Made by a program: the position numbers and the translations under genes | Notes under the pieces: model-generated | What the model was told of the DNA's origin: nothing | What the model saw: only the letters and a program-made list of their open reading frames with translations | Databases searched by the model: none | NCBI GenBank assembly: GCA_951217055.1 | Contig: OX578281.1 | Coordinates: forward strand, 15,601,344 to 15,665,343 | DNA from: Gerris lacustris | Taxonomy: Eukaryota > Arthropoda > Insecta > Hemiptera > Gerridae | DNA length: 64,000 bases | Direction of reading: 5' to 3' | Shown here: in pieces, positions 57,432 to 64,000 of the stretch | Numbering within the stretch: position 1 is the first letter of the stretch | How the letters are laid out: each line of letters begins with the position of its first letter

Positions 57432-58080
57432 GGAACTTCTTTAGATTGTTGCTCTCCAATGTTATCTTTAAAATATAAATGACTGAATAAATAACTATTA
57501 AGACAAAGGGAAGCTTAGTCCAATGTAATTTGGGACAAAGGGATGCTTAGTCCAATGTAATTTGGGACAAAGGGATGCTTAGTCCAATGTAATTTGGGAC
57601 AAAGGGATGCTTAGTCCAATGTAATTTGGGACAAAGGGATGCTTAGTCCAATGTAATTTGGGACAAAGGGATGCTTAGTCCAATGTAATTTGGGACAAAG
57701 GGATGCTTAGTCCAATGTAATTTGGGACAAAGGGATGCTTAGTCCAATGTAATTTGGGACAAAGGGATGCTTAGTCCAATGTAATTTGGGACAAAGGGAT
57801 GCTTAGTCCAATGTAATTTGGGACAAAGGGATGCTTAGTCCAATGTAATTTGGGACAAAGGGATGCTTAGTCCAATGTAATTTGGGACAAAGGGATGCTT
57901 AGTCCAATGTAATTTGGGACAAAGGGATGCTTAGTCCAATGTAATTTAGGACAAAGGAATATCAAACTTTTGTTTTTATATGGGAAGTAACAGTCTAAAG
58001 AAGAACATTCTGTACCTACACCTTCTTTAGATTGTTACTCTGCTTTTTTTATAAGGGGAGTAACAATCTAAAGAAGTGCC
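57432..58080. mobile_element. Palindromic MITE, family M, expanded by an internal satellite
   Basis: Reverse orientation. The left end ggaacttctttagattgttg and right end agtaacaatctaaagaagtg are present, with the hairpin end at the right (57980-58080). The body segment that other copies have once is repeated here about 14 times, taking the element from about 230 to 649 bp. Confidence 0.9.
57500..57957. repeat. 32 bp satellite, 13 identical units plus diverged edges
   Basis: The unit is gggacaaagggatgcttagt then ccaatgtaattt. Starts lie at 57532 plus multiples of 32 up to 57916, with no difference seen among units. The first and last partial units match the single-copy MITE body of the other copies. 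Confidence 0.97.
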
Positions 58081-59113
58081 TCTTTCGGTTTCAATAGAGA
58101 CACTAATTATGTGGTTGTTAGCATGACAAGTCGTTCTTAATGAAAATTTAAGTAATAAATTAATAGTTCACTATAAGAACTTAGCCGAGATACAATGGTG
58201 TAAATAAAACTCCTAATATGCAACATTTCAAGTCTCCAAATACAGAACTTTGGTAAGTTCAAAATTTATATAATATATGCTCTCTAAGGAAGAAATCATG
58301 CCATTAAACGGTTTAGTTATGAAAATCAACAGATTCAATATCACTGATCGACCTCTAGTAAATAAAAGGCGAATAAATTATTAATAATCAAAATTAAAAT
58401 AAAAGCATATTTCATCATTAAAAATCCATGCAACAATCTCAAAAGCGCCATGCATCTCATTAAAACATTAAATTGCAAATGTTGATTTAATCAAACATTG
58501 ATCAATTAAATCAATAACAAAGAACATAATATTATAATTAAAAGATTAATAAAAAAAATGGGATAAGCATTATAATAAAGCACATATTAAGCTCGTGCAC
58601 AAAATGTATCGCATAAGAAAAGACAATAGATAAATTATAATAATAAATTAATAAAAAATATATAAAATAATAATAATGCAATAAAAAAAAAAAAAAAAAA
58701 AAAAATACAATAAATAAATTAAAAATTGTTTTAGAACACCTTTCCCGTAATAGTATTATACTTCTGTCATTATTGGTTAATATTATTATTATTCTATGTT
58801 AATTAATATAAATAATAAATAACCACACCTTTATATATTATATATTAAGATTGCTTAAAAAAAATGTTTGTTAGTTTTCTTTTATTATTTTCTTATAATT
58901 AAAAATATAATTGATAATATTAGTAAACTAGATATTAATGGCAGCAAATAAACCAAAATTAGTGTTATAAATAAGCTAGGTTATGTGGAGGAGTGGGGAT
59001 TAATGTTAAAAGCGGGGTTAATACCAGGCATGAGCTTTTTTTAAGTTAAAAAAAAAATTAATTAATGATTAATACAAATTTATAATTTGTTTAAAATTTT
59101 TATTTGAGCTCAC
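58081..59113. other. AT-rich intronic stretch
   Basis: A runs and (TAA)-rich sequence at 58600-58720. No gene signal. Confidence 0.5.
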
Positions 59114-59143
59114 CTTCTTCACTCCCGCTGTAGTCGTCATTTT
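59114..59143 (-). CDS. Micro-exon (30 bp) of an unidentified multi-exon gene
   Basis: On the minus strand TTTTTCTAG| and GAAGAAG|GTGAGC bracket 30 bases. Two bases complete the codon opened by the previous exon (A + AA, Lys). Then nine codons give NDDYSGSEE, and one G remains for the next exon. The short acidic peptide follows a basic HKK and precedes a Gly/Thr/Ser-rich segment, as in disordered cytoplasmic or linker regions. Length divisible by three in phase 1 is typical of a cassette micro-exon. A 30 bp match could be chance on its own. Confidence 0.5.
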
Positions 59144-59936
59144 CTAGAAAAACAAAGATTTCTGTTAAGTTAAATAAAATAATTAATAATTATATTAAAA
59201 ATGTATAAAAATGTTTGTGAATAAGCTTTTATAATAAGTAATTATTAGATTATGTATAATTATTTTTTTATTATGATGATTTGTCTTTATAATAAAGAAA
59301 TCTGTAAAATAAAGTTGTTACTGGTCATAATTTACTAATTAGGAATAAATAATAAAGTGGTCGAAATCAGGAATTTGTAGGGCGATATATATCTGCAATG
59401 AATTAATCTATTTTTCACTTTTTCCCACAATTGTTTATTCAACTTAAATATAATTATTATGTAAAAATACAAAGTAAACAAGTTAATAATAAAAATTGAA
59501 ATGTATATAGAAGAATATCTATTGATAGTATTGTATAACAGATATAAAATAATATCTGATAACCCAAAAATCACTTATTTAATTTTTAAACATACTTTGT
59601 TATTGACTAAATTTGTTAATAAATTAAATCAAATTTATTAAATATAAATCTGATAACCTTATGGATACATTTTGTGCTCGAATTAAAAAAAATATATATA
59701 CACTAAAAAGTTATATAAAAACATAATGTTATATAAAAACATAAGTTATATAAAAACATAATGTTATATAAAAACATAAGTTATATAAAAACATAATGTT
59801 ATATAAAAACATAAGTTATATAAAAACATAATGCATCGTACTCATTTCTTAAAAAAACACGGAATGTATATTTGCGATTTGGTAGAAAGTTGTGACATTA
59901 TATTTAAAATTTATAAAAATATTAAATTTTCCTTAC
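59144..59936. other. AT-rich intronic stretch with a short tandem repeat
   Basis: Contains the ttatataaaaacataa array at about 59710-59832, in which atg and ag endings alternate, giving a 34 bp dimer. The minus frame 59335-59574 is AT-driven. Confidence 0.5.
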
Positions 59937-60032
59937 TTTTTTTGTGGTCTTCTTGTGATAAAGATTGGTGCATGGTATGGAGCTCCCCATGATGCCCCAA
60001 ACCACCAAGCTCCATGCTCAGCATCGCACCGC
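59937..60032 (-). CDS. Coding exon (96 bp) of an unidentified multi-exon gene
   Basis: On the minus strand GATATGTTGCAG| and AAAAAAA|GTAAGG define 96 bases at markedly higher GC than the flanks. Two bases complete a split codon, then 31 codons begin GAMLSMELGGLGHHG and end SLSQEDHKK, with one A left over. The His, Gly, Met and Leu-rich composition suits a regulatory or cytoplasmic tail. The exon shares phase 1 and a length divisible by three with the next two exons. The upstream exon, expected beyond 60033 and ending with one spare base, was not found. I do not recognise the protein; the plus strand also has one open frame here but without matching splice sites. Confidence 0.6.
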
Positions 60033-60214
60033 CTGCAACATATCATTCCAAATATTAATTCAAAGATGTAATTGCGTTATGTAATCATAAAAAACAAAGG
60101 CAGTTGTCAGTTGGGTTGGATGGACAATGATGGTACGCTGAGGATGTATCTGGGGTTATGTCTGATTTAAAAGAATTTAGGAACGTTTATGACATAGTTA
60201 TTTAGTGTAATGAA
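60033..60214. other. Spacer
   Basis: Nothing recognisable. Confidence 0.4.
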
Positions 60215-60900
60215 AACGAGTGTCCAATAAATGTAGCTAAGAGTCAAACAAAAACTAATTCTTGAGGATAAATCCCTAGAATAGTATCATCAACATGAAC
60301 ACAGAGGTGAAGCTTTGTGTACACATGGTATCATCAACACATAAAGTGCCCAATAAATAAAGCTAAGATTCAAACAAACACTAATTCTTCTGGATAAATC
60401 CATAGAATAGTATCAACACATAGCGTCCAATAAATGTAGCTAAGAGTCAAGCAAGAACTAATTCTTGAGGATAAAATCTCTAGAATAGTATCATCAATAC
60501 ATAGAGGTGTAGCAATGTGTACATATGCGGTATCCTCAATACATAGTGTCCAATAAATGTTGTTAAGAGTCAAGCAAGGACTAATTCTTGAGGATAAAAT
60601 TCCTAGAATGGTGTCATCAACACATAGAGGTGTAGGAATGTGTACATATGCGGTATCCTCAATACATAGTGTCCAATAAATGTTGTTAAGAGTCAAGCAA
60701 GGCCTAATTCTTGAGGATAAAGTATCTAGAATAGTATCATCAATACATAGAGGTGTAGCAATGTGTACACATGCGGTATCCTCAATGCATAGTGTCCAAT
60801 AAATGTAGTTAAGAGTCAAGCAAGAACTAATTCTTGAGGATAAAATTCCTAGAATGGTATTATCAACTCATAGAAGTGTAGCAACGTGTACTGATGGTAT
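60215..60900. repeat. 123 bp minisatellite, about 5.5 copies
   Basis: The unit contains gtccaataaatgtagctaag, gtcaagcaagaactaattct, tgaggataaaattcctagaa and cacatagaggtgtagcaatg. Two early units are shortened. The period is 41 codons, so the minus strand is open for 149 codons of a 41-residue repeat; I regard this as an artefact. Confidence 0.95.
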
Positions 60901-61663
60901 CATTAACACCATATAATCGTAACAAGCAATTTATGATAGCCGTTGATAGAGTAAGAATTGGTGGAAGCTACATTTTTAACACTGGTTAAGCTGAAGCGTC
61001 AAATTCTGTTCATGACGTAGGGTCTTAGGTTATAATCTAATCTGGAAGAATTTTCTTATAACTGCATAATGGAAATAGCAAATAATTGATTATAATAATA
61101 ATGACCTATCTTCTGTCTACTATATAAAGAAAGGCTTAGAACAGAAGATTAGACAAGACTATACTATTTAAATAGTAAATTTAACCGAAGACGGCTCTTT
61201 AAACGACCATCCTTCTAAAGTCGCTTCCTCAAGTCTTCCAACTTAACCGCGGTAGTAAAAGACCTCAAAAAGATACGACAAGATCGCCTTTATAAAAATT
61301 CTAAAAAGGCTCATTGGATTTCAATAGGGCTATTGACTACTTGCTCTTCTCTCGGTTGTTTAGGATTTAAAAGATCTTTTCCGAATGACTGGGAGGTTTT
61401 AAATGATCTGGAAAAGACCTGAGGTCGCTCGCTGCTATAAGGAGATTAATTAGGCCTGCTGGTGTCCTGAGTGGCACCTCAATGAGCCAGGACATGCCAT
61501 TACTCCCCTCCTGTATAGAGTCTTAGATAAACATCTTGAAGCCTTCACCCACTCTACCCAACTCCCTCAGCTCTCTTACAATCTCATTAATGTCATTTGC
61601 CGTCTTTACTCGAGTCAACAGTCCTTGTTGAAAATGGAAATAAGTATTCGTTTTCATCAAAGC
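60901..61663. other. Unclassified stretch with balanced block at 61200-61640
   Basis: The balanced block reads well as protein on the minus strand in two runs separated by one stop (LLTRVKTANDINEIVRELRE ... then DSIQEGSNGMSWLIEVPLRT), and less well on the plus strand. It could be a transposon relic. No family motif was recognised. Confidence 0.35.
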
Positions 61664-62850
61664 TATTTATTTAATATTAAAGCTATTCATAAAATTGGAA
61701 TTGCTTGTCAGCCTTAAAGCTAGTGTAGAGAGATAGAAAACTGTGTTGAGAGAACTACTCGTGTTTTTGCCTCAATTGGTACTTTCATAATGTAATTAGA
61801 GTGGTGCAACACGAATGTTTCAAGATTTGACCATTTGGTGAAATATAAAAATAATGGTTAAAGCTAGGGTAAACTTTATTGAACAAATATTTTATTGAGA
61901 GAACTATTCGTGTTATATACCTCAATTGTTTCTTTCATTATGGAATTTGAGTGGTGCAACACGAATGTTTCATTGGTTTGACTATTTACTAAAATATAAA
62001 AATGGTTAAAGCTAAGGTACGTTTTATTGATAGAACTATACTCATGTTAATTATAAGAATTATTGAACAAGTATTTCATTGATAGAACTATTCGAGTTAT
62101 ATACCTCAATTGAATCTTTCATCTGAATAAGAGTGGTGCAACACAAATGATTCATGGTTTGAATATTCGCTGAAATATAAATAATGGTTAAAGCTAGGTT
62201 AAGCTTTATTGAACAAATATTTCATTGATAGAACTACTCGTGCCATATGCCTTAATTGTTTCTTTCATTTATAATTAGAGTGGTGCAACACGAATGTGTA
62301 ATAGTTTGACTATTTAGAGAAATATATTTATTTATTTTTTTAAATTATGTAAATCTATTCATTTAATATTAAAGTCATTCATAAAATCGGAATTGCTTGT
62401 CAGCCTTAGGGTTCGTTTAATTATACAAATATTTCAATAAGAGAACTACTACTCGTGTTATATACCTCAAGTGTTTCTTTGAAATTAGAGTGATGCAACA
62501 CGAATGTTTTATGATTTGACTTTTTAGTGAAATAAAAAAATTGTTAAAGCTAGGTTAAGTTTTATTGAACAAATATTTCATTGAAAGAACTACTCGTGTT
62601 ATATGTGTCAATTGTTTCTTTCGCATATAATTAGAATGGTGCAACACGAATTTTTAATGGTTTGACTGGTTAGTGAAATATAAAAATGGTTTAAGCTATT
62701 GATATGTTTTATCGAAGAAATATTTCATTGAGAGAACTCCTCGTGTTATATGCCTCAATTGTTTCTTTCATTTATAATTAAAATGGTGCAACACGAATGT
62801 TTCATGGTTTGACTATTTAGTGAAATATATATGAAATGGTTAAATGTAAT
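61664..62850. repeat. About 155 bp satellite, 7-8 copies, with a duplicated leader
   Basis: The unit contains ggttaagctttattgaacaa, gagaactactcgtgttatat, tcaattgtttctttca and agtggtgcaacacgaatgtt. The leader ttatttaatattaaagc, ggaattgcttgtcagcctta occurs at both about 61664 and 62352, so a larger block of several units was duplicated. CGTGTT and AACACG form a loose inverted pair in each unit. Confidence 0.92.
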
Positions 62851-63091
62851 TTTAAAATTTCCCTTAAATCTAAGACCTTCGTACTTTCTCTCTCTACACG
62901 AGCTCTTTCACATCACAGTGTAAGTATGATTGATTCCATAATCGATATAATATTCACAATATAATATTGATAAAAATATATTATTATTCTTTTTAGATAA
63001 CAGGAAGAAGGTCATACATTGAAAGAACTTCCTCGATATCTCAGGTAATAAAACCACTGAAGGTTTCGTTTTTTTCTTTTTTTTACCTGTT
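62851..63091. other. AT-rich spacer
   Basis: Nothing recognisable. Confidence 0.4.
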
Positions 63092-63187
63092 CAATATCGG
63101 AGTATGAAACTGTCTGAGGTAGTTACATGGCCGGTACTGCGGTTTTGCAACGGTGGCCCGTCCTCTTTGGACAAGACAAGCTATTAT
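63092..63187 (-). other. GC-rich, coding-like island of unclear strand
   Basis: A block near 50% GC stands out in AT-rich DNA. On the minus strand one frame reads LSKEDGPPLQNRSTGHVTTS, continues DSFILRY and stops, with a CCTATATAG| acceptor-like site before it and AACAG|GTAAAA after it. A second minus frame is open throughout. On the plus strand the frame from ATG 63104 is open too. Phases do not join the exon at 59937-60032, so it may be an alternative last exon, another gene or a conserved non-coding element. Confidence 0.3.
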
Positions 63188-63368
63188 ATAGGTGTATATT
63201 GTAATTTCATTGCTATATCTTACCTATTACATAAAAAAATGAGGATTAAAAAAGGAATAATATTATTAAAAAATAATCGAACGTATCTCATGTTAAAGAA
63301 AAAATATGTACAAAATTATATAAATATACAACTAATATTTTTTTTATAACAAAATATGAGTTAACATA
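63188..63368. other. AT-rich spacer
   Basis: Nothing recognisable. Confidence 0.4.
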
Positions 63369-63474
63369 CTTTATCTACGATTGATAAGAAATATAAACAT
63401 TATATCTCTGTTTAGATGCGTTGAAAGTAATTATTTACGTACTTGTATTTATTGCGCAAGCGCGTCTCATAGTT

Positions 63475-63530
63475 CTGAAGAATTCCTCTTCTTTACCACA
63501 CTAGTGCGGTAAAGAAGAGGAATTCTTCAG
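63475..63530. repeat. 56 bp near-perfect palindrome, copy 2
   Basis: Arms ctgaagaattcctcttcttt... meet at ACTAGT with a single mismatched pair. It is conserved with 10126-10181, although the flanks differ by substitutions. Confidence 0.9.
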
Positions 63531-63627
63531 CTTTACGCACGATTAGCTAGCTTGTTTACATTTAACAAAACATATTTGCTGTTCTTTTATTAAAGTAGCT
63601 GTTTATATCGAGTTTTTAGTGAAAAAC

Positions 63628-63789
63628 ATGAGTGAATCAAGTGACTTCGACGAAAATGTGGAGAATAATACTCCTCCAGAAATAATTAATTCGGCAAAAA
63701 ATACAACTCAAGAATTAATGCCATCTTTATCAAGAGAGAGATACGAACTTACATACAGCAAGTTTATTTTTTTCTGTATTTATTATTAA
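63628..63789 (+). CDS. N-terminal fragment of a Crypton-like tyrosine recombinase
   Basis: The 53-codon frame starts MSESSDFDENVENNTPPEII, keeps LMPSLSRERYELTYSKF, then turns into Phe/Tyr-rich sequence and stops beside the subterminal repeat. Acidic N-terminus followed by the LMP.LSRERYE..YSKF pattern recalls the start of the SAM-like DNA-binding region of Crypton-type recombinases (family knowledge, unverified here). The catalytic domain is wholly absent, so the product would at most bind DNA. Unlike the copy at 9863-10027 this one has no frameshift in the conserved part. Start chosen as the first ATG, which is shared by both copies. Confidence 0.5.
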   Translation: MSESSDFDENVENNTPPEIINSAKNTTQELMPSLSRERYELTYSKFIFFCIYY

Positions 63790-63947
63790 ATCTAACAATC
63801 GTAGATAAAGTACTGTTCGCAACTCGAGCGAAAACGGCATTTTGCATTGCTCGTGTGGTTTTACAACCCTCGCTGTCACTCGGGTGCAAACTCCACACTC
63901 GCATGCAAAATGCTACTTTCCGCACTCGACGCGTAATGTACTATTCT

Positions 63948-64000
63948 TATTTGATCTTAAATGTTTCTTTTAAACTTAATGGTTATTGATTTTAAGCGAA
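63948..64000. other. Right flank, cut by window end
   Basis: AT-rich; nothing recognisable. Confidence 0.3.

Larger units (their letters stand above)
63369..63947 (+). mobile_element. Non-autonomous element with tyrosine-recombinase N-terminal fragment, copy 2
   Basis: Starts at TA|CTTTATCTACGATTG. The complementary CAATCGTAGATAAAG|TA lies at 63796-63812, yet homology with copy 1 continues to about 63947 (gcactcgacgcgtaatgtac). This copy has an additional segment of about 60 bp (63850-63905) inside that outer part. The CTTTATCTACG repeat may therefore be one terminal and one subterminal copy. Confidence 0.75.

Noticed and set aside
60370..60819. 149-codon minus-strand frame with 41-residue repeats
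   Set aside because: Follows the 123 bp array exactly; no start context, no signal peptide or domain.

Overview
The window looks like AT-rich nuclear DNA from an arthropod, most likely an insect. Three things point there: long (AT)n, (CT)n and poly(A) tracts; a 5'-truncated RTE-type LINE beside mariner, pogo-like, Penelope-like and tyrosine-recombinase-derived elements; and small exons with canonical GT-AG borders in very AT-rich introns. There is no bacterial-style coding density, no rRNA and no free-standing tRNA gene. Most long open frames are by-products of tandem repeats whose period divides by three, or of AT-rich noise.

Layout. 0-9 kb: minisatellites (39, 69, 45, 35 and 65 bp units), one hammerhead-like inverted repeat (214-526), a tRNA-derived SINE candidate (about 750-1035), and the first copy of a palindromic MITE family (6599-6827). 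9.7-10.3 kb: a small element carrying the first codons of a protein that resembles Crypton-type tyrosine recombinases; a second copy lies inverted at 63.4-63.9 kb. 11-17 kb: a 190 bp array, a second hammerhead-like inverted repeat (13271-13525), another MITE and a 69 bp array. 17902-19934: a mariner-type transposon with 492 bp terminal inverted repeats and a broken transposase. 20-25 kb: a minus-strand SINE, GC-richer blocks of unknown origin and dispersed repeats. 25.8-38.4 kb: more satellites (19, 82, 57, 85 and about 220 bp). 39.8-42.5 kb: an RTE LINE with a 488-codon frame inside (AT)n, next to an apparently empty copy of the same locus. 42.7-53 kb: further arrays and MITE copies.

The main coding signal is on the minus strand from about 60.03 kb down to 53.59 kb. 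Four short open blocks (59937-60032, 59114-59143, 56525-56581, 53592-53671) are each bounded by AG and GT signals, are all in phase 1, and the last ends in a stop. They are best read as the last four exons of one gene whose 5' part lies outside the window. I do not recognise the protein. Its last intron contains an inverted pair of hammerhead-ribozyme-like motifs, and the intron before that holds a MITE in which a 32 bp segment has become a 13-unit satellite.

Roughly a fifth of the window is tandem arrays, nearly all unrelated to one another. Several array seeds can be seen inside or beside mobile elements, so the region shows satellite birth from transposons at several stages.
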